From contig MPOA01000005.1 of NCBI GenBank assembly GCA_001899445.1, forward strand, positions 1 through 50,988: a stretch of 50,988 bases of DNA. Reading direction: 5' to 3'. The position numbers and the translations under genes were made by a program. This stretch comes from Candidatus Desulfopertinax cowenii (GTDB taxonomy: Bacteria > Bacillota > Desulfotomaculia > Desulfotomaculales > Desulforudaceae). Shown in pieces: positions 17,790-26,142 of the stretch. Below the pieces are notes generated by a model. That model ran no database searches. It saw nothing but the letters and a program-made list of their open reading frames with translations, and was not told the origin of the DNA. Numbering within the stretch: the stretch's first letter is position 1; each line of letters opens with the position of its first letter.

Positions 17790-17909
17790 CTTGGTTGATT
17801 CTCCCCTTGGCCTCGGGTTTCCCCTTAATGGCCGGTCTTTTCACCACTATTATTCCTGTTCTACCACAGTTTAGCATAGTTTAGCAATGTGGTCCGTCGG
17901 CCCATGCCG

Positions 17910-18716
17910 CTAGAAGCCCCCCGGACCGGCGGGTACTAAGGCCTGCACCAGGGCGAGCAGGAACCACAGGCCCAGGACGGGGACGGCCACCCGGGCAAAC
18001 GGGAGGTTCAGGAGCTTTGCCCCCCCGATCGACGCCAGCACCAGGCCCCAGATGGTGAACGGCTTGATCGCGTTCAGCACAACGAACGCGGCCGTCTCCC
18101 CGGCGCCGGGGACCAAGTGTGCGGCGCTGATGGTCAGGTGCAGGTAATCCAGGCGCTGCGGGTCGGCGAAGAACTTCCAGAGAGATTCCAGGTACAGTCC
18201 CAGCATGTGCGGCGTCATGGCAAAAACCGAAATGTTAAGCAGTACGGGCAAGGGAACCGGTTTTCCCCCGCCGCTGCCCAGCAGCCGGAGCACCAGCCCG
18301 ACCAGGAACCAGGTGATCAGCGGACTGACCAAGGCGCCGGTCAGACTGTACAGGGACGCCATCATCGGCGCCTGCTCCGCGTACAGGGCCAGTTCCTCCG
18401 GAGGCAGGTTGGGCGGTGGTCCGTGTTCCACCAGCCAGACGGCGTGCTCCTGGATCCGATCCAACAGGGCTGCGGTAAGCATCACGTTCACCGCAATAAA
18501 GAAGAGAGCCGCCCCAAAAGCCCCCGGGCGGCGGATCACCTCTTCCAGGGTATGGGCCGGCTTGACCAGCATTCCCACGATCCGCGGGCCGGTGCTCAGG
18601 CGCGCCGACTCTAGGCCGGCCTCCCTCTCGGCGCGCTTGTCCCGCACCTTAGCCGGCGTTCTTCCCTTTCCCTTGTTCTTGCCGCCCCGGGCACCGCTCC
18701 GTTGCGATTTTGGCAT
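17910..18716 (-). CDS. Yip1-domain membrane protein
   Basis: A 268-aa protein with a basic, Lys/Arg/Gly-rich N-terminus (about 35 residues). Five hydrophobic segments follow, in the layout of bacterial Yip1-type proteins: a VKPAHTLEEVIRRPGAFGAA entry, then helices near 65, 115-140, 155, 210 and 240. The role of bacterial members is unknown. It lies 17 bases downstream of the FmdE-like gene on the same strand, so co-transcription is likely. Confidence 0.65.
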   Translation of the reverse strand: MPKSQRSGARGGKNKGKGRTPAKVRDKRAEREAGLESARLSTGPRIVGMLVKPAHTLEEVIRRPGAFGAALFFIAVNVMLTAALLDRIQEHAVWLVEHGPPPNLPPEELALYAEQAPMMASLYSLTGALVSPLITWFLVGLVLRLLGSGGGKPVPLPVLLNISVFAMTPHMLGLYLESLWKFFADPQRLDYLHLTISAAHLVPGAGETAAFVVLNAIKPFTIWGLVLASIGGAKLLNLPFARVAVPVLGLWFLLALVQALVPAGPGGF

Positions 18717-18733
18717 CTACATCTCCCCCGCCT

Positions 18734-19324
18734 TTACTCTCCCGCACATGGCCGGCACAACAGCTTTTCGCCCCGTTCAAGAGCCCGGTCCGCGAAAACG
18801 CCTTCCCCGCAGGCGCCGCAAGCGGTCATGGTTCTCACCCGCTGTTGCGGCGGCAACTCCACCGCCACCGGCCGGACCGTGAAAAGCTCTTCCTCGGGCA
18901 GCTCCAGCAGCCGATCGGAAATTTCCTCCCGCTTGCGGGCAAATGCCCTCCGGCTCCGTTCGTCGCCGGCGCGCAGCGCCTCTTCCTGCAGGGCGCGTAA
19001 CTCCCCGAGTCCGAAGCCCATCGGTTTGAGCGCTACCCGCACGGCCGCTGCGGTGTCGCGCCGGGCAAAGGTGAACACCTGTTTGCCGTGGTCGGCCACC
19101 ACCAGATTGGCCTTGCCCAAAGTGCACCCGGTGACGGCTTGGATGGCGTCCACCGCGCACGCCCGGTTTTCGGCCCAGCAGACCAGGTTGGCGCCGTGCC
19201 CCGGAGACAGTTCCAGACCAAGTTCCCGCAGCCCGATTTCGGCGGCCCGGAAACCCAGCACCAGCCCCGGGCACACGTGCCCGTGGAATTCCAGGGCTTT
19301 CTCCCATGGAGTCTGCAAACACAT
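18734..19324 (-). CDS. FmdE-like protein with C-terminal zinc ribbon
   Basis: A 196-aa protein. The N-terminal domain is FmdE-like: FHGHVCPGLVLGFRAAEIG, then a Cys in VTGCTLGKANL. In the family, the His-Gly-His and Cys residues bind metal near molybdenum/tungsten formylmethanofuran dehydrogenases. The C-terminus has two CxxC pairs (CGAC and CRPC), a zinc ribbon. No methanofuran enzyme is near, and the bacterial function is not established. ATG follows GGGAGAG. It lies downstream of the ech operon but behind a terminator. Confidence 0.8.
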   Translation of the reverse strand: MCLQTPWEKALEFHGHVCPGLVLGFRAAEIGLRELGLELSPGHGANLVCWAENRACAVDAIQAVTGCTLGKANLVVADHGKQVFTFARRDTAAAVRVALKPMGFGLGELRALQEEALRAGDERSRRAFARKREEISDRLLELPEEELFTVRPVAVELPPQQRVRTMTACGACGEGVFADRALERGEKLLCRPCAGE

Positions 19325-19399
19325 TTATCCATCTCTCCCTGCTGGCAAAGCTGGTTGACTAGGGATTATTTCGGCCTCCATCATCCAATATCCTGCCGC

Positions 19400-19424
19400 A
19401 AAAACAAAAGGGCCTTGCAGCCCT
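19400..19424 (-). terminator. Terminator of the ech operon
   Basis: On the minus strand AGGGC (19424-19420) pairs with GCCCT (19413-19409) around a 6-base loop, followed by TTTGTTTT. It lies about 55 bases past the echF stop. Confidence 0.65.
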
Positions 19425-19477
19425 CCCGTTACTCCGAAAATAATTTTTTATTTTTTCCGATCTTGGCCCGCCTTGGC

Positions 19478-19846
19478 TTAGGACAGCTCGCCTTTGCTGA
19501 GCGAGATATCATTCCGCCCGTAGGTGATTTTTCGATCCGCCGGCACCGCGTGGCTCTCATGGATGTAGATGGCGCCCGAAGGGCACTTTTCGGCACACCG
19601 GGCGCAGTAGATACAGGCGAAGGGGTTGTAATCGATAGTCACGTCCGGGTCCTTCTTGTTCCCGTACTGGGTGATCGCCTGGGCGGGGCAGATCCGCTGG
19701 CACAGTCCGCAGAAAACGCACCGCGCCAGGTCGATCTGCAGCTGGCCGCGGGCTCCGGCCCAGTACTGGCGGGTTTCAAACGGATACTTCCGGGTGGCCG
19801 GTGAACTGAAGAGGTTTTTAAGAATGTTGGGCATCATCCAGGGCAC
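19478..19846 (-). CDS. echF: Ech hydrogenase subunit F, 2[4Fe-4S] ferredoxin-like
   Basis: A 122-aa electron-transfer subunit related to NuoI. It carries two cluster motifs, CVFCGLCQRICP and CIYCARCAEKCP. It would pass electrons from ferredoxin to the hydrogenase small subunit on the cytoplasmic side. GTG at 19846 is preferred because GGAGG lies 8 bases upstream; GTG at 19855 overlaps that site. It is the last gene of the six-gene operon. Confidence 0.9.
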   Translation of the reverse strand: MPWMMPNILKNLFSSPATRKYPFETRQYWAGARGQLQIDLARCVFCGLCQRICPAQAITQYGNKKDPDVTIDYNPFACIYCARCAEKCPSGAIYIHESHAVPADRKITYGRNDISLSKGELS

Positions 19847-19873
19847 GCCTATCACCTCCGCAACTCTTGTTGG

Positions 19874-20953
19874 CTAACGCTCCGTGCAGGCGATGCACGG
19901 GTCGATGGAGAGCACGATCACTGGTACGTCGGCGATTTCGCACCCCGGCAGCATGGCCAGGAGCGCCGGCAGGTTCGCAAACGTCGGCGTGCGGATTTTC
20001 AGCCGCTCCAACTGCTGCGTGCCGTTCCCCCGGGCGTATTCGAACAGTTCGCCGCGGGGCTGCTCGGTGCGCATGATGGCCTCACCCGCCGGCGGCGCAC
20101 CTTTCACCTTGACCGCCAGTTCACCCTCCGGCATGCTGTCCAGGGCCCGGAGCACCAGTTCGTAGGACTGCACCAGCTCCCGGGCGCGCACCATGGTCCG
20201 GGCGTAGCTGTCGCCGCCGTTTTCCACCACCGGTTCGAAGCCCAGTTCGCCATAGGCCGCGTAGCCTAGGGAACGGCAGTCCCAGGCCCACCCGCTGGCC
20301 CGCAGCATCGGGCCTACCGCGCCCAGCGTCCACGCCTGGCCCTTGGGCAGCACACCCTTGCCGACCGTACGCGCCTTGATGGTGTAATCTTTCTGGAACA
20401 CCGGCAGCACGGCGTCGATTTCGGTTTTCACCTTGTTGAGCATCTCCCGCACCTGACGCGCCTGGTCGGCGTTGATGTCCCGCCGCACCCCGCCGACGAT
20501 GCAGGAGGACTGGATGACCCGCTGGCCCGTAGTCATCTCCAGGATATCCAGCACCGTTTCGCGGGCGCGCCAGCACTGCATGAACAGGCTTTCAAACCCG
20601 AAAGAATCGGCCAAAAGCCCCAACCAGAGCAAGTGGCTGTGCATCCGGGAAAGTTCACTCCAGACCACCCGCAGGTAGCGCGCGCGGGGCGGTACCTCCA
20701 CTTTCATCAGTTCCTCCACCAGTTGGCAGTAGCTGAGGGCGTGAATAAAGCTGCAGATCCCGCAGATCCGTTCGCACAGAAACACGTTATTGGGGTAAGG
20801 GTTCCGTTCGGCCGCCTTCTCGATGCCCCGGTGCATGTACCCGATTACCGGCCGCACTTCGACCACTTTCTCGTCCTCGCAGGTGAGACTGAGCTGGATC
20901 CCTTCGGGGAGCACGGGATGCTGCGGGCCGAAGGGAAAAGTAATCCTGGACAT
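19874..20953 (-). CDS. echE: Ech hydrogenase large subunit (NiFe site)
   Basis: This 359-aa catalytic subunit of a group 4 membrane-bound [NiFe] hydrogenase is related to NuoD. Both NiFe-ligand motifs are intact: RICGIC near residue 62 and DPCIACTER at the C-terminus. This separates it from complex I NuoD, which lacks these cysteines. It would reduce protons or oxidise H2 with ferredoxin, coupled to ion translocation. The protein ends three residues after the last cysteine pair (CIACTER), so it lacks the C-terminal extension that is cleaved in many other NiFe hydrogenases, as in Ech-type enzymes. Confidence 0.92.
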   Translation of the reverse strand: MSRITFPFGPQHPVLPEGIQLSLTCEDEKVVEVRPVIGYMHRGIEKAAERNPYPNNVFLCERICGICSFIHALSYCQLVEELMKVEVPPRARYLRVVWSELSRMHSHLLWLGLLADSFGFESLFMQCWRARETVLDILEMTTGQRVIQSSCIVGGVRRDINADQARQVREMLNKVKTEIDAVLPVFQKDYTIKARTVGKGVLPKGQAWTLGAVGPMLRASGWAWDCRSLGYAAYGELGFEPVVENGGDSYARTMVRARELVQSYELVLRALDSMPEGELAVKVKGAPPAGEAIMRTEQPRGELFEYARGNGTQQLERLKIRTPTFANLPALLAMLPGCEIADVPVIVLSIDPCIACTER

Positions 20954-20961
20954 GCCTGTAT

Positions 20962-21321
20962 CTATCCCTCCATACGGTTGGCGTTGTTTTTAAGCATCGG
21001 TTTCTGCAGGCTAGCCTCCGTCAGCAGCATCCGGCCCTGGAAATCGATGGCGATGTCGGTGATGTTGATCCCGAAGAACTCCTTCATCTCGTTCTCGATC
21101 AGGGCCGCCGGCAGGTGTAACCCGGAAATGCTCGGCAGTTCCTCGTCTTTCCCAACCTTGACCCGCAGGGTCACCAGGTCCAGGTCCCGGTGGAAATAGT
21201 ACAGAACCTCGAAGTAATCACCCTGGTCCAGGCAGACCGTAGTGGCCAACCGGCAGTTCTCGTCCAGCAGTTGTTGCACCGTCAGGCCCAGGGCGCCCTT
21301 GTCGACCGCAATTTCATTCAT
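20962..21321 (-). CDS. echD: Ech hydrogenase subunit D (NuoC-like)
   Basis: A 119-aa protein related to the 30-kDa complex I subunit. It shows DYFEVLYYFHRDLDLVTLRV, LPSISGLHLPAALIENEMKE and FFGINITDIAIDF, which match the family's E-x-E-x-x-D/FG region. ATG at 21321 follows GGGAG. An upstream GTG at 21339 has no good ribosome binding site of its own. It lies between echC and echE with gaps under 25 bases. Confidence 0.88.
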   Translation of the reverse strand: MNEIAVDKGALGLTVQQLLDENCRLATTVCLDQGDYFEVLYYFHRDLDLVTLRVKVGKDEELPSISGLHLPAALIENEMKEFFGINITDIAIDFQGRMLLTEASLQKPMLKNNANRMEG

Positions 21322-21342
21322 AAAATAAGTCACTCCCACCGC

Positions 21343-21768
21343 CTACTTGATTTTCGAAAGCTTATCCAGGGCCAGCACCACGCCGTCGATGATTGCTTCC
21401 GGGCGGGCGGCGCAGCCCGGAACGTACACGTTTACCGGGATCACCTTGTCAATCCCGCCCAGGATATTATAGCAGTTGTGAAAGACCCCGCCGGTGCACG
21501 CACACGCCCCGACGGCCATAACCAGCTTCGGCGCGGGCATCTGGTTGTAGATGTTCTCCAGCACCCGTACGTTCCGCTTGTTCACCGGCCCGGTGACCAC
21601 CAGGAGGTCGGCGTGCTTGGGATTGCCGATGTTCAGGACCCCAAACCGCTCAACGTCGTACAGCGGCGTGAGACAGGCCAGAATCTCGATGTCGCAGCCG
21701 TTGCAGCTACTACAGCAGTAGTGCACGATCCAGGGCGATTTGACCCGTGCCTTGGCGACTAAGCCCAT
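21343..21768 (-). CDS. echC: Ech hydrogenase small subunit (NuoB-like)
   Basis: This 141-aa subunit carries the proximal 4Fe-4S cluster that wires the NiFe site. Cys ligands are visible in CCSSCNGCDIEIL, in VGACACTGG and in VPGCAARPE. ATG follows GGGGG. The gene order B-C-D-E matches classic echABCDEF operons. Confidence 0.92.
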   Translation of the reverse strand: MGLVAKARVKSPWIVHYCCSSCNGCDIEILACLTPLYDVERFGVLNIGNPKHADLLVVTGPVNKRNVRVLENIYNQMPAPKLVMAVGACACTGGVFHNCYNILGGIDKVIPVNVYVPGCAARPEAIIDGVVLALDKLSKIK

Positions 21769-21785
21769 CGCACAAATTCCCCCTT

Positions 21786-22661
21786 CTAGAGCCTCAGCAC
21801 GTTACCGAAAAACATTTCGATCATGATGATGTTCAACAGGATCAATCCGACCCCGGCCGCCCAGCTGATGGAAAGCATCCAGTTCCACTGCAGGCGCGCC
21901 TCCACGTTGTCCACGATGAGTTCCAGAAAGTACACCGCCAGGGCCAGCAGCACCCCCACCCACAGCGGCTGCGCCCAGAACAGCGCGACGAAGGCCAGGA
22001 TCAGCACCAGTTCGTACCAATGGGTCAGTTCAATCAGCGCCAGAAACCGGCCGGAATACTCGGTGTACACCCCGCGGACCAGTTCCTGGTGCGCGTGCTC
22101 TGAGGCCGAGATGTCGAACGGGGACTTGCGGAGCTTAATGGTCAAAGCGATCAGCACCGCCACGAAGGCTAACGGAAGCGTAAACAGGAGCGGCTGGCCA
22201 TATTCGAAGATCCCCGAAACCTTGAAAGTGCCGGTCTGCAGGAAAATGGCCACCACCGCCAGCAACAGGATCGGTTCGTAGGACAACATTTGCATTATTT
22301 CCCGGTGGGCCCCGATCTGGGAGTAAGGCGACCGGACGCTGAACGCGCCGAAAGCCAGGCAGGCGCCCGCGAACGCGAGAATGAAGAAGATGATCAGCAG
22401 GTCCTGCTGCGCGAACAGCATGAACACCGTCAGCATCGTCAGGAGCAGGTAGCCCCAGATCCACACCAGGCTGCCCTTGGTGGTCGCCGCGCGGGCTTTG
22501 CCGATCAGTTTGAAGAAGTCGTAAAACTGCTGCCAGATGGGCGGCCCGATGCGGCCCTGCATCCGGGCCGTCAGTTTGCGGTCGATACCACGCAAAAGCC
22601 CTCCGACGAACGGTGCCAGCACCAGGGCGGCCAACCCTACCGACCAATCGAACCCGCTCAC
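21786..22661 (-). CDS. echB: Ech hydrogenase subunit B (NuoH-like)
   Basis: A 291-aa membrane subunit with about eight helices. It links the peripheral arm to the ion-pumping subunit. NuoH-like features are RKLTARMQGRIGPPIWQQFY near the N-terminus and an FDISASEHAHQELVRG loop. I place the start at GTG 22661 because it overlaps the echA stop by four bases (GTGA), a sign of translational coupling. A longer GTG at 22718 would overlap echA by 60 bases. Confidence 0.9.
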   Translation of the reverse strand: MSGFDWSVGLAALVLAPFVGGLLRGIDRKLTARMQGRIGPPIWQQFYDFFKLIGKARAATTKGSLVWIWGYLLLTMLTVFMLFAQQDLLIIFFILAFAGACLAFGAFSVRSPYSQIGAHREIMQMLSYEPILLLAVVAIFLQTGTFKVSGIFEYGQPLLFTLPLAFVAVLIALTIKLRKSPFDISASEHAHQELVRGVYTEYSGRFLALIELTHWYELVLILAFVALFWAQPLWVGVLLALAVYFLELIVDNVEARLQWNWMLSISWAAGVGLILLNIIMIEMFFGNVLRL

Positions 22662-24607
22662 ACGATCACCCCCACGATTAAAGCGGCGAGCAGTACAATC
22701 CCCGCCCCGTTCACCCAAGTGTTGAGACTCTGTTCACCGAACGTCCGGGTCCAGTAAATACCCCCCGTCTGCGCGGGCGTCGCCTGATCGGCGATGGAAC
22801 GGAAGGTCGGGCCCGTGGCCGGCTGATTTTCGCCGCAGAGGTAAACAGGCTGCACTTCCTCCGGGCGGATCCGCACCAGCAAGACCGGCAAAAGGAGCGC
22901 CAGGGCAATGATGATAAACAGTACCCAGGGCGAGAAGAAACCGTAAGGCGTCGCCAGGTGCCAGCCCGCCGTATCCAGGGCCGGGCTGTAGCCCATGGCC
23001 GCCACCGTGGGGTTGATTAGGGAGGACACCAGCGGTGCCGCCAGCGCGCTCAGCGCCACCGCGCCCGCCAGCAGCGAGAATACCACTAGGTAGGAAACCG
23101 ACCGCCACGGTTCCGGCCGGGGCTCGGCCGGGGGGGCATCAGCGGCCGAAACGTTGCTGATCAGCCGGCCGATCCAGCGGACCCAGAACACCATCCCCGC
23201 GGCGCTGCCGAGGGCCAGGAACACCACCGCCAGCGGGTACAGGTCCGAGAACGGCGTGGCCGCGGCCTGAATGCTCGCCCACTTCGTGAATAGTACCCCG
23301 AAGGGCACGAACAGCATCACGATCATTCCCAGGATGGCCAGGCCCGAAATCACGGGCAGTCGGGTGATGAGGCCCTCCATATCCTCGATATCCCGGCTGT
23401 GGATACCCTGTTCCATGATCCCCACCACCAAGAACAACAGGCCCTTAGTGACCGCGTGGAAGATGATCAGCGCCACCGCCGCCGCGATCGCCAGGCCGGT
23501 GTTGATCCCGGCCAGACAGACCACCAGGCCCAGGCTGGCGATGGTCGAGTAGGCCAGCACCCGCTTAGAGATCCGTTGGCTAATGGCCAGGAGTGACGCG
23601 ACCATGAACACGAACGCCCCAAATACGGCTAGCAGCGCTGAAAGATAGGTGCCCTCGTAGGCTGGGGCCAGGCGGAGCACCAAGTACACCCCCGCCTTGA
23701 CCATGGTGGCCGAATGCAGCAGTGCCGAGACCGGAGTGGGCGCCACCATTGCGCCGAGGAGCCAGCTCTGGAAGGGCACCTGCGCCGCCTTGGTAAAACC
23801 GGCCACGCAGAACAGCGCCAGCGGCAGCAGCAGCACGGGACCGACCGGGCCAAAACCGGTGAGGTCCAGGAGCGAAAGTGTTCCCGAAACCTGGTAGGTC
23901 AACGTCATCCCGGTCAGCAGGGCCACCCCGCCAAACAGGTTCATCCACAGCGCCCGTAGCGCGGACTGCTCGGCTTCAGCGGTAAGGTCGTGGCGGATCA
24001 GGTGGTAACAGCACAGCGTGGTGATTTCCCAGAAGAAGAACAGCCAGAGCAAACTGTTGGCGAAGACCACCCCGTTCATCGCTCCCAGGAAGCCGACCAG
24101 GAAGAAGAAGAAAATGTGCTGCCTGGTGGCGCTGAGCTTGAGGTGTCGCTCGTGATTGTCCATATAATTAAGGCCGTATATCACGATCAACGCGCCGACC
24201 ACCGAGATCACCAGGCCCAGCACCACGGCCAGCAGGTCCACGTGCAGGGCCGGCTGGGCTTTGAACCCGGAGGGCAGCCAGGCGAACTTGAAGAGGCAGA
24301 ACAAGGCGAACTGCAAACCGCCCAGGCCCAAGACCAGGACGTGTCTGCGCACCACGCCGAGGTAGACGAAGTAAGCGAGTAAGGCCAGTTCCAAAACCAG
24401 GATAACGGAACCCCACGCGGGGGCGGGAGTGAAGGTGAGTGGACCGTGCTCCAGAACCTGAAACAGGAGCATCAGCGAAGCGGCGATCAGGACTGCGGAT
24501 GGGATTATGATCAGCGGTCGCCGCAGTTGATCCTTAACTGCGAGACCCGCGGCGGCCGTAGCCATTGGCAGCAGGATAAGGATGGCGATTAGGGTGTCTC
24601 CAGCCAT
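22658..24607 (-). CDS. echA: Ech hydrogenase subunit A (NuoL-like ion pump)
   Basis: This protein of about 649 aa has some 16 membrane helices and is related to NuoL and Mrp antiporter subunits. It would carry H+ or Na+ translocation. The antiporter core shows WEITTLCCYHLIRHD, FTKAAQVPFQSWLLGAM, PVSALLHSATMVKAGVYLV and a Lys/His-containing IFHAVTKGLLFL helix. ATG at 24607 is preferred (GGGAGG and GAGAG upstream); TTG at 24649 is the alternative. It is the first gene of the operon. Confidence 0.92.
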   Translation of the reverse strand: MAGDTLIAILILLPMATAAAGLAVKDQLRRPLIIIPSAVLIAASLMLLFQVLEHGPLTFTPAPAWGSVILVLELALLAYFVYLGVVRRHVLVLGLGGLQFALFCLFKFAWLPSGFKAQPALHVDLLAVVLGLVISVVGALIVIYGLNYMDNHERHLKLSATRQHIFFFFLVGFLGAMNGVVFANSLLWLFFFWEITTLCCYHLIRHDLTAEAEQSALRALWMNLFGGVALLTGMTLTYQVSGTLSLLDLTGFGPVGPVLLLPLALFCVAGFTKAAQVPFQSWLLGAMVAPTPVSALLHSATMVKAGVYLVLRLAPAYEGTYLSALLAVFGAFVFMVASLLAISQRISKRVLAYSTIASLGLVVCLAGINTGLAIAAAVALIIFHAVTKGLLFLVVGIMEQGIHSRDIEDMEGLITRLPVISGLAILGMIVMLFVPFGVLFTKWASIQAAATPFSDLYPLAVVFLALGSAAGMVFWVRWIGRLISNVSAADAPPAEPRPEPWRSVSYLVVFSLLAGAVALSALAAPLVSSLINPTVAAMGYSPALDTAGWHLATPYGFFSPWVLFIIIALALLLPVLLVRIRPEEVQPVYLCGENQPATGPTFRSIADQATPAQTGGIYWTRTFGEQSLNTWVNGAGIVLLAALIVGVIV

Positions 24608-24632
24608 TATCTCTCTAAACCTCCCATTGTTC

Positions 24633-24689
24633 CTAGCAGAATCGGTCAACAGCCGGCATTTCCCAGGGGGTTGCTAGAGTTGCCAACAT
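24633..24689 (-). CDS. Possible 18-aa leader peptide upstream of echA
   Basis: A small open frame (MLATLATPWEMPAVDRFC) begins at ATG behind GGGAGGAGG, one of the strongest ribosome binding sites in the window. It ends 25 bases before the echA ATG. It could be a regulatory leader peptide or a chance frame. Nothing in it suggests amino-acid attenuation (no codon runs). Confidence 0.35.
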   Translation of the reverse strand: MLATLATPWEMPAVDRFC

Positions 24690-24740
24690 GCACCGCCTCC
24701 TCCCGCCAACCTTAGTGAAAAATTTCAAAATAATCAGCAA

Positions 24741-24768
24741 GCTAATTAGAAAAATAAAAATGCTAATT
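24741..24768. promoter_or_regulatory. Phased heptamer repeats in the ech promoter region
   Basis: GCTAATT occurs at 24741-24747 and 24762-24768, 21 bases apart, which is two helical turns. They lie in a very AT-rich stretch (about 24715-24800) upstream of the ech operon, where its promoter must lie. They may be regulator half-sites. No convincing -35/-10 pair could be fixed. Confidence 0.35.
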
Positions 24769-24829
24769 TTAATGCCAATATTCTATACTTTCCGCTTTTG
24801 GTAAGTCAAGTGCTTTTCCCCCGTCTCCG

Positions 24830-25954
24830 TTATTTGATTTTTACCAGCCGGTAGCGCCGAGTACCCAGCCCTAGTTTCTCTCCGTAGGCCAACTGCCGGC
24901 TCCAATCCACGTTCGGAAACAGTGCCCGGAACTTGTCGGGGCTGTCCTCGTGACCAGCCAGGCGGGAAGCGTTGATCCCCCGCTCACCGTTCACCAGGTC
25001 CACGCAGGCCTGATCCAGGGCGATCGGGTCCAGGGACGCCAGGATACCGATATCCCGGACGATAGGGGCGTCGCTCCAGCCGCAGCAGTCGCAGTCCGGG
25101 GTCACGTTATTCAAGAACGTGATGAAGGCGGCCTTACCTGCCTTGTCCTTCAAAACGCCCCAGGTGTACTCCACGATCTTTTCCTGGATGACGTCGGGCT
25201 CTGTTTTCCAGTTGATGGCGATGGCGCCGTGAGTGCAGGTGACGGTGCATTCGCCGCAGCCCAGGCACTTCGATTCGTCGATCACCGCCCGGCCCGGCCG
25301 GTCGGGCTGCTTCCGGGTCAGGGCAATCGCGTCCGCTGGGCACCAGCGTCGGCACCGGGCGCAACCGCGGCACTTCTCCGCGTCCACGGCGGGCAGGACG
25401 TCCGAGTGCATCATCTGCTTGCCGCTGCGGGCGCCAAGTCCCATCCCCACGTTCTTGAGCACGCCGCCGAAAGCGGTGGCAACGTGGCCTTTGAAGTGCG
25501 ACACTACCAGCAGAGCATCGGCATGGTAGGCGGCGCTAGCAATCTTCACCGTCCGGAAGTGCTTCAGGTTTACCGGCACCTCCACGTAGTCCTTGCCGGT
25601 AAGACCGTCGGCGATCACCACGGGGGCACCGGTGACTACGAAGTCGAAGCCGTGCAGAATCGCCGTTTCCAGGTGGTCGACGGCGTTCGACCTCCCGCCC
25701 ACGTAAAGCGTGTTGGCATCGGTCAGGAAGGGCTTGCCCCCCGCTTTCCGCACCAGGTCCACCAGCCGCCTGACGTACTGGGGCCGCAGGAAAGTGGTGT
25801 TCCCCCGCTCGCCGAAGTGCACCTTCAGCGCCACCAGGTCGCCCTTGGCGACGATGCCGCCGAGACCCGCCCGCCGGTACAACTTAGTGAGCTTGTCCAG
25901 TCGGTTTTGCTTCTTGTTGCTGCGCATATCGGCAAAATATACCGGCGCGGTCAC
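24830..25954 (-). CDS. DUF362 domain 4Fe-4S protein
   Basis: A 374-aa protein. The DUF362 domain spans most of the length, with KVHFGERGNTTFLRPQYVRR, FLTDANTLYVGGR and SHFKGHVATAFGG. Two ferredoxin motifs (CRGCARCRRWCP and CLGCGECTVTCT) sit near residues 190-240. A further CDCCG follows near 300. It is a redox protein of unknown substrate, common in anaerobes. GTG at 25954 follows GGGAGG by 7 bases. It stands alone between ech and the cell-wall hydrolase. Confidence 0.85.
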   Translation of the reverse strand: MTAPVYFADMRSNKKQNRLDKLTKLYRRAGLGGIVAKGDLVALKVHFGERGNTTFLRPQYVRRLVDLVRKAGGKPFLTDANTLYVGGRSNAVDHLETAILHGFDFVVTGAPVVIADGLTGKDYVEVPVNLKHFRTVKIASAAYHADALLVVSHFKGHVATAFGGVLKNVGMGLGARSGKQMMHSDVLPAVDAEKCRGCARCRRWCPADAIALTRKQPDRPGRAVIDESKCLGCGECTVTCTHGAIAINWKTEPDVIQEKIVEYTWGVLKDKAGKAAFITFLNNVTPDCDCCGWSDAPIVRDIGILASLDPIALDQACVDLVNGERGINASRLAGHEDSPDKFRALFPNVDWSRQLAYGEKLGLGTRRYRLVKIK

Positions 25955-26074
25955 ATCCCACCCTCCCGCGCGAAACACCCAGGTGTTCAGGTTTGCTTCA
26001 TAACTTCAGGCTTGCCTCATAGTATAGATTCTTCTCCTCCGCCCGCGAAAAACCTTGTACCTCACAAAAAATAG

Positions 26075-26104
26075 TTGAAAAAAGAAGGGACCCTTGACGG
26101 GTCC
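26075..26104 (-). terminator. Terminator of the LysM-hydrolase gene
   Basis: On the minus strand GGACCC (26104-26099) pairs with GGGTCC (26093-26088) around GTCAA, and CTTCTTTTTTC follows. Confidence 0.8.
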
Positions 26105-26142
26105 GCCGCGATTTGAGGGGGTTAATTTAGCTAGTGAATCAT

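Noticed and set aside
17850-17890. Repeated TTTAGCA motifs as an operator for the glycosyltransferase gene
   Set aside because: Only two short copies in AT-rich sequence, with no clear promoter to relate them to.
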